Shown: positions 49,081 through 61,275 of the stretch, piece after piece | Layout: each line of letters opens with the position of its first letter | Position numbering within the stretch: the stretch's first letter is position 1 | Source of the DNA: Acanthochlamys bracteata | Lineage: Eukaryota > Streptophyta > Magnoliopsida > Pandanales > Velloziaceae | Length of the DNA: 64,000 nt | Direction of reading: 5' to 3' | Assembly: GCA_019914995.1 (NCBI GenBank) | Contig: CM034140.1 | Span: 3,720,001 to 3,784,000 of the forward strand | Translations under genes and position numbers: made by a program | Notes under the pieces: model-generated | What the model was told of the DNA's origin: nothing | Databases searched by the model: none | Seen by the model: the letters and a program-made list of their open reading frames with translations, nothing else

Positions 49081-49607
49081 GGCTGTGTTTGGACGAAGGA
49101 TTCATAAAGAAGTAGAAGTAGAAAGAAAGAAAGAGATAGGAAAAGAAGAAGAAGGAAGAGAAGAAGAAAATTTTAATAGTGTTTGGATAAATTAATAAAG
49201 AAAAGGAAGCAGAAAAATAAAAAAGACAAAAATATCTTTGTATATGTATTTCTTTGTAATAATTGAAAAAAATATGTAAATTGTGTAACTTTGTTTATCT
49301 TTGAGATGAAAATATTAAATCTTATTTTTTATTTTGCGCAAATAATAAAAAATATTTTTCTTTGACAATCACTGTCATAAAAAATGAAAAACAGAGATGT
49401 TTTAAATTTAGTTCAATATCATTAACAAGAACGAAAGTGAGGGCAGAATGAGGAAAAAAAAAAACGAAAACTTATGTATTTTCTCACTTTCTCACCCCTA
49501 TTTTCTTTCCTCCCTAACAATAACCTCTAACCCAAACACGCAAAAGAAGGAGAATTGTTTTTCCTTCTCCTTCCTTTTCTTTGTGTATCTGTATTCCAAA
49601 CACAGCG
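49081..49607 (+). mobile_element. Tourist-like MITE, family A, copy 2
   Basis: 527 bp with TTA target duplications (49078-49080 and 49608-49610). Ends GGCTGTGTTTGGA and TCCAAACACAGCG are inverted over 12 of 13 bases. The left part is GA-rich (GAAGTAGAAAGAAAG), the right part CT-rich, so the element can fold back on itself. The best-preserved element in the window. Confidence 0.85.
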
Positions 49608-49691
49608 TTAGTGAAAATGCTTTTTTTTTTTCTCTTGGTGCATTAGAATATGTATAGTGCATATCAAACTTGCCACCTTCTAAGTTCTTTA

Positions 49692-50395
49692 TGGTATGTT
49701 TGAATACATGATTAAAACATAAAAGTAAGAGGATGGGTTGAAAAAAGATAATAGTACGGATAGGAAAGACTAACTATTTAATTGTACAATATTTGAATAT
49801 ACAGTAAGAGTAACAAACTAATTATATTTGGATAGATATGTAAATGAATATGTAACGAAAATAAATTTTTTATAAAAAACTCAAATACTCTTTTTATTTA
49901 TATTAATCTAATTTTTATTAATATAACTTTAAACTAATTTGATTAATATAATTTAAATTTACTTTAAGTAATATACTTTTGGATTAATTTTTATATTAAA
50001 GTTTGATATAATTTAACAAAGTTTTAAAAAAATTAAATTAAATATTTTGATCATAATTTTATTATTTTCTTTACCAACTAAAATCAATTAAAATTAAATC
50101 AATATAAAAGTTATAAATTATTATAATATTAATTAACACATATTAATTAAAATAAAAAAATATCTAATTAAAATAAATATTAAATAATTAAAAAAAGGTC
50201 AAAAGGGGAAGCAATTTTTTTTTTTGTGGTCATCGTATGTACCTATCAAATAGGTGGATAAATATTTCACCATATTTCATGGTGAGGGAAGAGGAGCAAT
50301 TTATCTTCCCTCTCCTTAATGAAATAAAAACAAATATAATTTAGATAGTGAAATGTTTCATCATCACCATCATTTATCGTAATCCAAATAATATT
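49692..50395 (+). mobile_element. AT-rich MITE, family B, copy 4
   Basis: About 704 bp preceded by TTA (49689-49691) and followed by TTA (about 50396-50398). It starts TGGTATGTTTGAATACATG and ends near GTAATCCAAATAATATT. Shares the GTAAGAGTAACAAACTAATTA, GGATAGATATGTAAATGAATATG and GTACCTATCAAATAGGTGGAT blocks with other family B copies. Confidence 0.7.
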
Positions 50396-50575
50396 TTAGT
50401 GTTGCCAGAAAACCATTGTTCTTGATATTTTCTATTATTTTTTCTTGCAATTTCCTCGTTGTATTTGCAGATCTCCATTTTAAAAAGTTTAGCAGCTTCT
50501 GTGAATAGCATGATTAGTTTTAGATCGGATGAATCTCTTTCATCTTGATTAATCACTTGCTTTCGCATTCGAGCA
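50395..50575 (-). other. Coding-like relic, unknown family
   Basis: A minus-strand frame reads RMRKQVINQDERDSSDLK, then LFTEAAKLFKMEICKYNEE and a Lys/Asn/Gln-rich tail. It is hydrophilic and helix-like, unlike random A/T-rich translation. No start, splice sites or family were found. It abuts the 3' end of a MITE and may be a gene scrap. Confidence 0.25.
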
Positions 50576-50709
50576 ACCTCAACATAACATAACCAAAAGA
50601 TGAAATGTAATTGTAGATGGATGATGGTCGCCCTGTCTCTCAAACAAGGGTTTCATTATTATTTTGAACTTTTCTGGTTAGATTCAAGAGTAAGCAAAGT
50701 AGTTCTATT

Positions 50710-50897
50710 TATTGGATTAAAAGTGAGTAGATTAGTCTCATATTGAATAAATATAAGATAAAAATGAGGTTAATATACTAGAGAGTTTCATAACCTATTG
50801 GCTTAAGTTTTTGGGTTAGATTGGACTTTTTAGTGTATTGACCGGACTCATAAGATATCTTATGTTGGTTAACTCCTCCGCTTATATTTTTCCAACA
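50710..50897 (+). repeat. LTR 1 of the TRIM array
   Basis: About 188 bp, ending TTTTTCCAACA directly before the primer-binding-like site. It matches the other LTRs in the blocks ATTAGTCTCATATTGAATAAA, TTAATATACTAGAGAGTTTC, CTATTGGCTTAAG and TGTATTGACCGGACTC. Confidence 0.75.
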
Positions 50898-51600
50898 GTA
50901 GTATCAGAGCCGATGATTGGCAGGGAGTCCGACGCACGTAGTAGCTTTCGCTGACAGTGGGTGAGCAGGTTAAGAGCAGCGTGACTCACATAGAGCTTTC
51001 GCAAGATGTGAGCGAGAATTCAGAGCAAGTTGGGCTCTGATGGCTGACTCTAGTTGCACAGACGGTGCGCAGGTGAGGCGACCGCCGCATGTTATAGCTC
51101 TAGCTGGTAGTACGATGAGCAAGTTAAAAGCAGTATAGCTCACATGAGTTTTCGCAAAGTGTGAGTAAGAATTCGGAACAAATTGGATTATGATGGCTAG
51201 CTCTTGGTGTGCAGTAATGATGCTCGGGACTAAGTGGTTGGGATTCTGAACGATTGACGTATTTGATACGTGATAGGATGCTTGGATGAGGAGAAATATG
51301 GGTGACTCACTTTTGAAGAAAAGATGTTGGGTTAATAGTGAGTAAATTAGTCCCACATTGAATAAAGATAAAATGAGAAGGTGGTTAATATATTAGAGAG
51401 TTTCATAACATATTAGGTTAAGCTTTTGGGTTGGAGTGAGCTTTCTAGTGTTTTGAAGTTGGATTTTGATGGCTAGTTTTTGGTGTGCAGTAATAATGAT
51501 CGGGACTAAGTGATTGAAATTCTGAGCGATCGACGTACTTGGTGCGTGATAGAATGCTCGGATGAGAAAAAAATAGGTGACTCACTTTTGAGGGAGAGAT

Positions 51601-51790
51601 TGTTGAGTTAAGAGTGAATAAATTAGTCTCATATTGAATAAAGATAAGATGAGAAGGGGGTTAATATACTAGAGAGATTCATAACCTATTGGCTTAAGTT
51701 TTTGGGTTATATTGAACTTTCTAGTGTATTGACTGGACTCTTCGGATGTCTTATATTGGTTAACTTCTTCGGTGTTATATCTTTCCAATA
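51601..51790 (+). repeat. LTR 3 of the TRIM array
   Basis: About 190 bp starting TGTTGAGTTAAGAGTG and ending near TTTCCAATA; same block order as LTR 1. It is joined directly to a further partial LTR at 51791-51959 that ends TTCTTCAACA and is followed by a primer-binding-like site. Confidence 0.7.
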
Positions 51791-52401
51791 CTATTAAATA
51801 AAGATAAGATAAAAGGAGATTAATATGTAACACAACTTCAAATTTAATCGGCTTAATTAAGTTAACGCTTTTGGGTTAGATTGAGCTTTTTAATATATGG
51901 ACCGGATCCTTTATATGCCTTATCTTAGTTAGGTCCTTCAGTATTGTATTTCTTCAACAGTAGTATTAAAGCCGATAGTTTGACTGGAAGCTCAGTGCAT
52001 GTAGTAACTCTTGTTGAAAATGGGTGAACAAATTAGTAGAATTAATATTCACATGAGCTTCCGTATGGTAAGCATTGGTTTAAAGCAAGTTAGACCTCTT
52101 TGCTGGCTCTTGGTTGTATAAGAACGGTGCACATATAAAACAGATAGACGCATATTATAGCTTTAGCTTGCGGTATGATAAGTAGGTTAAAGCAGCGTTC
52201 TTACACAAATAAGCTTTCCTTGTTACACAATTCCACAACATAAAAATACTTGAATTTTTATTAATAACTCAGCTTATGTTTATAGAATTCGAGAATCATT
52301 ACGATGATATTACAAGCAACAACTTAACTTTTCTCTCTTTTCTTTGGTGTATACCTTTCTTTGATTACATGTTTACAAAGAGCATGGACAAGTTCAGATT
52401 T

Positions 52402-52839
52402 TCAGGAGCAGTCTGTGCAGTTGCATGTCTTGGGAACGAAAGCGCACAGACCGAACGGCTTGTTAGGAAGATCGCAATTTATGCCAAAGCAACAAGGCAT
52501 CTCTGAGCAATTTTTAGGATTACCTGCAGCACAGCACCTACAGTTTAGGCAAAGCTGGAAAGGCGCGAGCTCTCTACGCTTGATACTGTTTCTGTTACTG
52601 CTTTCAATTTCCCCGTACTCTACTGGACCTGTTGGAAGAAACTCAACTACAGAAGCTACCTGCAAAACTGCATGATGAAAATTTCCAGACAGTGAACTCG
52701 GTTTAAATGAATTCGTTAAGTACATAAAACGGAAGAAAACTATAAGCTGATTACCGTTGATGGATAAAGATGAAAGGAAAAGAAGAAGAAGAAGAAAGAT
52801 TGTTGGAAGAAGATTGAAGATGGTAGGAGACTTAGCCAT
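52402..52839 (-). CDS. Small secreted cysteine-rich peptide, 112 aa
   Basis: Two exons, read 52755-52839 then 52402-52655. The donor is ATCAACG|GTAATC; the acceptor that keeps frame is GGTAG|CTTCTG, five bases past a first CAG. The product opens with a signal peptide (residues 1 to about 28, with a long Leu/Phe core), then an acidic/Ser propeptide-like stretch, a dibasic-type IKRREL at about 61-66, and a C-terminal domain with 12 cysteines in the order C-x2-C-x-CC-x7-C-x4-CC-x4-C-x9-C-x6-C-x-C-x2-C. PNKPFGLCAFVPKTCNC is the likely conserved tail. The even cysteine count suggests six disulfides outside the cell. I do not recognise a named family (not defensin, snakin, LTP or EPF). A developmental or defence signal is possible; unproven. 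Confidence 0.75.
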   Translation of the reverse strand: MAKSPTIFNLLPTIFLLLLLFLSSLSINGNQLIVFFRFMYLTNSFKPSSLSGNFHHAVLQVASVVEFLPTGPVEYGEIESSNRNSIKRRELAPFQLCLNCRCCAAGNPKNCSEMPCCFGINCDLPNKPFGLCAFVPKTCNCTDCS

Positions 52840-55555
52840 GGGAAGCCAACTGAGAACAAACTAAAGCTAAAAACAGTACAACACTACTACAACTGCTTGG
52901 AAAAATATTCCTTCTTAGCAAGTCAAGGAAGAAAATTTTACATGTGTTTTTGTTTCCTAGTCTAAAAAAAATTCCTTCCTAACAAGCCAAGGAACAGAAA
53001 TCTCATTTTTTATGGTTTAAGGCTTATTTTATTACTGTGAGGTGAGTTCTTATACAATAAATTTTTTTAAAATGAGTTTTCTTAAAAATAAGTTAAAAAA
53101 TGAGTTAAATTTTTGTATTTGAATATATATAATCAAAAGTGAATCTAAAAACAATTTTTATATTTAATTATATTTGTAAAAATTTGAAAGTAAATTTGAA
53201 AAAAAAAAAATGAAATTGGGGGAAAACTAATACACGTTTTTAGCTTTTGCTAAAGTTGAAATGTGTATTAAGGTTTTGTGGAGTACATTAACACATGCTC
53301 ACCTCTTCCATTTGCAAACACGCTTAAGAGCCATTTTGGAGTACTTTTGAATTAAACTTTTCTAAAATAAATTTTTTTATTTTTTTAAAAATAAATTTTT
53401 TATTTTTTATTTTAAAAAAATTAAAATATGTAATAAAAAATTTTACTACATAAATTTTTTTATAATTTTTAAATTTTTAAATATTTTTTTAAATAATTAT
53501 AAAATATATATTAGAAAATATAAAACAAAAAATTAAAAATTTATTTTTTTGATAACCTAAGTTAAACGATCTCTTTAATTGGCATGTTCAATTATAAACA
53601 TCACACCATATCACAATTAGACAATCATTTTGTTTTCAATCAAAATCAACTTTTTAATAAAAAAAATTTTCTTATAGATTCTCTTGTTCTTTGAAACGCC
53701 ACCAAAATCAACATAACAATAAAGCTGATTTAACATAAACTCGGAATTCTTCAAATTTTCTTTAGAAAAGAAGATAACGCTGGAATTGAAGAAAGACTAC
53801 ATTCACTTTTCAGGAACAGAGGGAATTTACGCTTTTCCTCTCTTTCAAATTTTATTACATTCTCTAGAATGAATTATTAAAAGTTAAAAATTGAGTATAA
53901 CCAAGAATTTGATTAACTCAGCATCTAACTATTTCTCACTTCAAAATTAGTTTTTTATCAAAACCATGAATCACTGTCTAACACGTCTTCTGTTTTTAAA
54001 ATTTTTTTTCTATTCCAGTGGAACTTGTATTAGCCATCTAAAAAAGAAGCAGGACATCTGCTTGGGTGGATTAGGTAGAAAAATTCCTGTTTGTTTTCTC
54101 CACCCCATCTCCAACAACAACAACAACAACATAATTTTAATAATAACACCTTGTTGACAATTATGATACATGCGTTACTGATGAAAAAAATATATTTTAG
54201 GTCTATAGAGACCTAAAAAATATACGTGAAAATGCTTTAAAAAGTTCTTTTCAGATAGAACTTATATTAAGATTTTTTACAAAATAAATTTGACTTTTTT
54301 GACCTAATAATAAAAATTATACATATGAAAATTCTACGACAAACAATTCATCTATATTTTTCAAAAATTAAAAAAATTTTAAAATTTTTTTTAAATACTG
54401 TAAAATTTATTAAAAAATTTTAAAAATTATTTTTTTAAAAAAAGTAGTGCGAAATGCGGTGCCAAGCATCCTCTTAGTAATAAGCTAAATAGGTGATAGA
54501 ACGGGTGCCAACTTGAATGTAAACAGTTACCTGAGTATAGTTTATGACATAATTTCATGGTGCCCTATAGTCTACTAAACATAATATCTACCAGGAAGCA
54601 TGCAGGATTTCTTGATGATAATGGTTAGAAAATTTACAGAGCTTAATAATTTCTTACAAACCATTAAGCTGCATTTATATGCATCGAATAAAGTTTAATG
54701 ATATTGACTAGTGTAATGTAAAGTGAACAAATAAACTCAACTGCTCGAGAAAACATATAGAGGGGCGTTTGGGAGTGCTTATAAAATAAAATTTTTTTGA
54801 AATAGAAGATATTTTTATTTTTTTGAAAAAAGAGCTCTATTTTTTTACACTTTCTAAATTTTTAAATAAATTTTTTATATACTTATAAAATATGTATTAA
54901 AAAATATAAAATAAAAAAAAATTAAAAAGTAGCGTTTAAAATGCTCTTCCAAAAGTGCTATCTAGAGAGCATAGCCTCCTTGGTAAAGAGTTCACGGTAA
55001 ACTTGCGAGATGAACTTAGAGTGGTCCTTTTATATATTTTTTTATTTTCTTTAAATTAAAAAAAAAGCTTATTTTTAAAAGAAAATTTTTCATGGAAAGC
55101 TGCTTTCTAAAAACGTCACCTTAGACAACCGCAACGACTCCTCGTTCAACAAAACGTTATACAATAGGTGTTCCAGTAACAACTAACAAATAGCAAAAGT
55201 AGCCAACATCAATATTTATGACACACTATTTGAAAGTTTAAGAGTAGGGCAACCATATGGTTTTGATTTGCAATGGAAGTTACCCGGTCCCCAGTTCACA
55301 ATTCAACCTACATAAACCTAGTTCTTAGTAGACAGTAAGATCTCATTCTTGGATCAGAAATCTGGACACAGCCGTTTAGCAGAGGGTCTTGGGTCAAGAT
55401 ACATAACCAAATTCAAGAAGGCCATAAGCAGCACATTTACAATGAGATGGCATCAGCAAAATTTTCTTTAAAAAGAAAAATCGCAATCTCAGAAGCAGAA
55501 TTAGTTCGTTAATATACACCTTAGGAAAACCAGAAGTTACAGGCGAGCGCATTGA
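52840..55555. other. Intergenic with AT-rich tracts
   Basis: AT-rich element-like tracts lie at about 53050-53200, 53325-53570, 54270-54470 and 54763-54958, with a CAA trinucleotide run near 54112-54130. No gene was recognised. The last 200 bp before 55556 is presumably the PBL8 3' UTR. Confidence 0.5.
54763..54958. mobile_element. AT-rich MITE, family C
   Basis: About 196 bp with ends GGGGCGTTTGGGAGTGCTT and CTTCCAAAAGTGCT, imperfect inverted repeats, around the shared AT core (TTATAAAATATGTATTAAAAAATATAAAAT). Target duplication not clear. Confidence 0.5.
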
Positions 55556-58500
55556 TCACCTGACCCTGCATGTTGCCACAGGGCTTGGAGGGCATTTAGG
55601 ACCTGGAGTTGCCCTACATCCTTGAGCAACAGTTCCAGCAAGCCTCCGGTGCACGCAGTAGTCTGCCAACACATCTCTAGGTAGGACTGGGACCGAGTCC
55701 TCTCCTGTTCCACTACTACCTTGCAACGGCTCAAGCGTCTCAACCACATCACTCATAAGTGGTCTTGCTTTAGGGTTCTGGCTCAAACAATAGTATGCTA
55801 AGCTGCAAGCCTTCTGGGCAGCCTTCATAGAGTACTGATCCTCCAGCCGAGGATCAATTATCTGCAGCATTTTCCTCTTGTCATTAAGCTTGGGCCGGGC
55901 CCAGTCAACGAGGCTTTGCTCCTTGCTTGGCCTGGTCTTATCCACAGACTTCCTTCCCGTCAAGAGCTCGAGAAGGACGACTCCAAAGCTATAGACATCA
56001 CTCCTGGCAGTCAAGTGACCTGCTCATGAAAAGAGAAGTGCATGTTCAGCATAGGAACATGTATGCATTGTTACCAGCGATAGACTGACAGCATCAAAAT
56101 ACATGAGAATGATAAATGAAACCAATCAAGTAGGACTTACAAAGACCATCCGACTCATCAAATATAAAATCAGCAAGATGCTCTCTTTAATTTATGTCAT
56201 CTATAAACATAAGGCGCTGCTGTTCATGCTCTATATTGAAATACTTACGACTAGCATAAATATCAACAAATCGTTCAAAACTACTACAAGTGTTATTTAT
56301 CTATACTGTGCTTCTTCTGCATGCCAGTCCTTAACAGACTTTTTTCCATATATCAACAAAATATAATTGTTGTAAAACACGAATATTCTAGCGTTATTTT
56401 TCTATATTGTGCTTCTTTTACATGCCAGTCCCTTACGAAGCTTTTTGTGTCTAATATGTACTAAGTATCCAATCATGGAAAAAAATTGTAGTATCCTTTC
56501 GATACCTAAGTTCCCAAGATGAACGAATTCAAAATTCAGTGGAGGCAACTGCAGATTCATTTGAAAATTTAAAAGGTTTTTACCTGTCATTACATATTCA
56601 GGAGCAGCATATCCATAGGTCCCCATAACTCGGGTGGACACATGGGTCTCATCACCTTGTGGTCCTGCTTTAGCGAGACCAAAATCAGAAAGCTTTGCAG
56701 TATAGTCCTGTTATATGCAGGGCCAGAATCAAGAAACAAAATCAACTACCATCAGCATCTCCTGCATGTAAAACAATCATTCAAAATAACAAGGGAGAAA
56801 GGCATTTGGTACTTAACAGAATCCAATAGGATGTTTGAGGTTTTAAAATCTCGGTATATAACAGGCCTTTCTGCATTATGAAGGAATGCAAGCCCTTTGG
56901 CAGCACCAAGTGCAATCATCATCCTTGTGGACCAGGATAGTGGAGCAGCTGTCTCTATATGTACATTTCAGAAAGCATCAGAAACAAAATTGATCAACAA
57001 CCAATTTAGTTTCACACGTGGAAATACACAACTACAGTTTACCACCATATGCTATAATATGTTGGTAACTTTTCATGATCTAATGCAAAAAATTTGAACA
57101 TATTGACTAAATGAAAGGAGAACTACATCCATCAATAGAAAATACACCACACAAGCATGTCACTGCAAGCAATTTGACCTTCCAAACCGACCATTCCTAG
57201 TTGTGAGACCAACGGATTCTCTCTCATATAAAGATCCTAGATGCTTCTTACAAAATCGTATCTCTTGATATCAAAATATTTTTTTCCCAAGCCAACCAAC
57301 TAAAGGCATCTCACACAGCCAATAGAGTGCCAAGTTGGCATGAGCAGGACTCTTTCTCACTAGCCAACACTTTTAGGTATGCAGCATGCACAAATAAGTA
57401 TTAGGGCTGACTTGCTTTTCAAACTTTTGTTGAGCTCAGCTCAGACAAAATACCACCCCTGAAATTGGAACCAACTAACAGGCTATATAAAGGAACCAGC
57501 AGCAAAACAAATATATAACATAACAGTGTAGGGCTGGGACCATCCATCAGCAACAAGAGAACAGATTAAATGGTGAGATCTTTGCAAATATGTTCCAGCC
57601 AATGTCAACAATTCAATCAGTGCAACCTCTCATCAGTTCAATCAGAAACAATACAAGTGGAAGGACATCAAATTCTTCTCAACAGTTAGAAATGCACAAT
57701 GAAAAGTCTCCACACTAGGATATGCTCTGCCTATGGTATATCTTAGAAAAACCTTAAACATAGAAAATAAATTAATGGATCGTGTATGATATCATTATAT
57801 GCTAACCCTTCTTACATTTAAAAGTAGAACATTAACCTCCTATGAACTGGGGATAGTTTGTTTTGGCCTACTTAGGAAAAGTAGCAACTCAGATTCTGGC
57901 ATATAGTACCAAGTACTAGTAAACCATGTAGTTGAACTGCAATTCACCAATGACTTTTTAGGCAGTTGTGCAGCTTAAGCATTTGGTACTGTGATCACAG
58001 AATAACAGGGAAATACATCAACCAGTAACCTCCATCAGTAACTTAATTATCTTCCTCAAACAGTGCAGTCCGCATAGTTTGCTCATTTAAACTCTTGAGG
58101 TATTAGAAAAAGTAATTTACTTTCTCAAATAAATTACACTCGCTTGCTTTATGCTTTGTATGAGCCTAACTACAAACCTTAGTTCCCTCTATTAGAAGTA
58201 CCGTAACTTCATACAGGACTTTCTACATGCAATATAGAAGACAAGCTGGCTAATAACATATAACAGGAAGCTCCTTTTATTAGCATTTTAATATGTCTTA
58301 ACTTTCAAATATTACTTATTAATGCAAATTGTTAAGCACATTGGAAATCTTCCAAACATGCTTACTTTCTTGTTTTATGTGAAACATGCATATCAACATT
58401 AGTCTTCCTTAATGACTACTTTCATATCTATTATTGCCATGACACACAATAGGACCTCGTGATACACAAAAATTATAGTGAGAACCTAGACATTCAAAAT

Positions 58501-60977
58501 GCCCCTGGAAAAGGAAAATCCAAGACGTGGTAAACACATTAACATTTTTAGAAGACGCATCCAAAACAATTGATGTGCATAGACTACAATACATACAGGG
58601 TAATGTCTGTTAATTGTTCCAGTTTCTTTATGATCTTCAACAAACTTAACGTATAGGAGGTTATTTTCTTGCAGTTGAAGACCATATTATTTTTATGGTT
58701 CCCAATAAAAAGGCTTATACGAAGCGTACTTATTAGACTAAAAAATAGCAAACAATATGTTCATGGAGCTGTTCCTTCAGATGAAATAATACATGCGGGT
58801 TTCTGCACCTTATGGTACAATGGTGAGAAAGAAAAGAAACTATATAAGCAAATGTGCTCTCGATGAAGTTAAGAGTGTTTACTTCTAAAGAGGAGGTTCT
58901 CAAGACTGCCTCTGAACATGAATTCATATACAAGGAGCCTGTGGTCATCCTCGCAGCAATATCCAATCAACTTCACAAGATTAGGATGCCGCAGCTGTCC
59001 TAAGAAGTTAACCTCCGTCTGCAAGTAACGGATAGTTATTCAGCATATTTACATTAGTGAAAAAGACTATTGACTGCTGATTTAACACACATGTGATGCA
59101 TAAATATGCAGCTAAGTAACCATGGAAATGTCAATTACATACACTGATACCATGCTTCCTAAAATCTACAGAAGTAGCCTTGTATTCAAAGCTTCAAAAT
59201 TGCTTGGATAAGTAAACTAGAATCTATAATTACAAATTTCGCCAAAGGATGGACAAACAAGATATCAGGAGGAATGCTACTGTCTTACACTGTATCAGTC
59301 TAGTTCCATAGTTTAATATATTTAACTTGTAAAGCATCTTTCTTGCATACCATCAGAAGACTTGAGCAGTGTCTCTGTTGCTTTACTTACTATAACACCA
59401 ATAGTAAAAAAAAAATTGCTTCCAACAGGAGATTTCACTTCCCATCAATTAAAACTAAGTTCTAAATAGTTGATTCGAAGATGATGCACCTTTAGCTAAT
59501 AAAAATCTACATAAATGTACTAACAAAAGCAAAACAAGGCGTACCTTAGAGAACAAGTTTACAAACACAACAACCTATAACAACAGCTTTTCAAGTTCGT
59601 ATAATAACATGATGCAGTGGCACGAGGGTACAGATCCAAGTATCTTAATTACTTAAGAAAAACCTTAATACATGATCTTGAAACTCTAGATAGAGCCAAT
59701 GCAGCCTAGCCTTTGCTGAAGCACAAGAATCGATAAGACACTTACAAGCCATTCTTTATGTCCCTGAAGACCATCTCTGTTTAGAACCTTAACTGCGACA
59801 GGAAGAGACCTGAGACCAACTCTCACATTTTCATCAATGTATCCCTTGTAGACGGTTCCGAAACCTCCCTCTCCAAGAACATAATCAGACCTGAAGCTTT
59901 TAGTAATAGTCTCAAGCTCAAACAATGTGAAAGGGATAATATTGTTGTAAATAGCAAGGTTTCTTGAATCTTCAATAAACCGAGGAGTTGATGGATCACT
60001 CATGTCCGAGAAAGCCCGGGTGTGCTTCCTTTCTGACGGAGTGTTCCTAGATGGGTTTTGGAACATATGAAGCTGTTGGACTGTACAGTAAAATAACAAT
60101 CAGTATGACAATGTCGATTTGATATTTACAATAACTAAGAACTCCTAATCGGTATCATAAAACACAGATAAGTAACACAATTGACAGAACTGTATAACAG
60201 AGATATATGGAGTAACTACTCCCGAAAATGAGAAATTCCAAATTGAAGTGATCAAAGGACTCACAGTCCCTAGGACTGTTCTTAAATCAAATCGACGTGA
60301 AAGGGTAACCTCCAAGTAGCCTATGCAAATCGAAGCACTCATAAGGAGGCCAGATCTATGAAAAGGAGATGTCCCAAGTAGTGGTCCACGTGAAGGATAA
60401 CCTATATTTGCTTATCAATCCAGGAATCTGCGAGAATTTGTGAAATAGATTCAACAACAAGAATCCCCCAGGAAAAAGCAAGCTCGTTCCCTCCAATTCC
60501 ACTGACATTCAGTAATCTTAACTCTTAAGATTGCCTAGAAAGGGTAAAACACCAACAATTCCCAGGAAGCCAAAATCCATCCAAGAAATAAGACCCATTT
60601 GCCAAAACACAAATTTGAGGCAAACACACCAATTAGAATTCAGTAATAGAAAAGAAGAAATCGGAAGATGTTGTCTAAACCAAAATAAAGAGAAATAATT
60701 GGACAAACATCCCCAAAACACACAGGAAAAGATAAAACGGAAGCAAAGAAGCAGGTTCAAATTCCACAAGAAAACAGGTTCACCGAAGCCGATTCTACAT
60801 AAAACGAAGACCCACATCCCGAAATCCAAATTTGAGGCCAAACCATGAATCCTAATCGACTAAAACAAACCTTGAATCTGTCACAAGAAAAGAAAAGGAA
60901 AACAAACATATGCATATCAGACCTTGAGCATGAGCGGCGACGACGGCAGATTCCTCCCTGGTTCCACAATTGCCCAT
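55556..60977 (-). CDS. PBL8: Receptor-like cytoplasmic kinase VII, PBL8-like
   Basis: Six exons, read 60923-60977, 59746-60080, 58883-59018, 56818-56948, 56584-56707, 55556-56019. All phases join, giving 414 aa. MGNC at the N-terminus gives an N-myristoylation Gly2 and a palmitoylation Cys4, so plasma-membrane anchoring is expected. The DPSTPRF and [13 protein letters not shown] blocks lead into the kinase: G-loop [11 protein letters not shown] (88-98), VAVK Lys116, catalytic YRDFKTSN Asp209, DFG Asp227 and the activation loop [20 protein letters not shown]. The C-terminal tail ([22 protein letters not shown], then VAQGCR and a terminal CRVR) matches my memory of Arabidopsis PBL8 (At5g01020). 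RLCK-VII kinases pass signals from pattern-recognition receptors. All catalytic residues are present. The third intron (56949-58882, about 1.9 kb) holds no gene that I can see. Confidence 0.95.
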
Positions 60978-61040
60978 TGTGTTCTCCCCTCTCTCATTCT
61001 TCGCCAACTCCTCCTTCTTTTAAACCCAAAAAAAATCTTA

Positions 61041-61275
61041 TCTTTTTATTTCTCTCTCTCTCACTCTATACAACAGAACAAATTTAAAGCTGTCTTTGTT
61101 TCTCTTTCCAATTGAAGAAGAAGAAGAAGAGTATTGTGAAGCAAAATGTTGGAGCAGTGGTGTTACATGTGAAGGGAGAGGGAGAGCAGTGAATGCACGG
61201 TCTGTCTGCAAGTTAAGGTTCTTTTGTTTGTTGGCCCTCTCTCTCTCTCTCTTCTCTCTTTATCTACTCTCTCTC
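61041..61275. repeat. CT/GAA microsatellites in the PBL8 leader/promoter
   Basis: CT runs at about 61051-61062 and 61238-61275 and a (GAA)n run at about 61114-61131. Read in the gene direction these are GA and TTC tracts just upstream of the start codon, typical of plant 5' leaders and GAGA-type promoter DNA. Confidence 0.7.

Larger units (their letters stand above)
50710..52228 (+). mobile_element. Tandem TRIM-like LTR retrotransposon fossils
   Basis: Array of short LTR units without protein genes, matching a terminal-repeat retrotransposon in miniature. Parts: LTR 50710-50897; primer-binding-like TAGTATCAGAGCC at 50899-50911, complementary to initiator tRNA-Met; internal region to 51324; partial LTR 51325 to about 51457; partial internal region to 51600; LTR 51601-51790; partial LTR 51791-51959; partial internal region to about 52228. 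LTRs start TGTTGG/TGTTGA and end CCAACA. The copies are clearly diverged, so the array is old, and several units are incomplete. Shared LTRs suggest growth by unequal recombination. Confidence 0.8.

Noticed and set aside
49448-49657. 69-codon plus-strand open frame
   Set aside because: It lies mostly inside the family A MITE and is a low-complexity Ser/Phe-rich translation.
60924-61115. Short plus-strand open frames near the PBL8 start
   Set aside because: Antisense to the first PBL8 exon and its CT-rich leader; no independent support.
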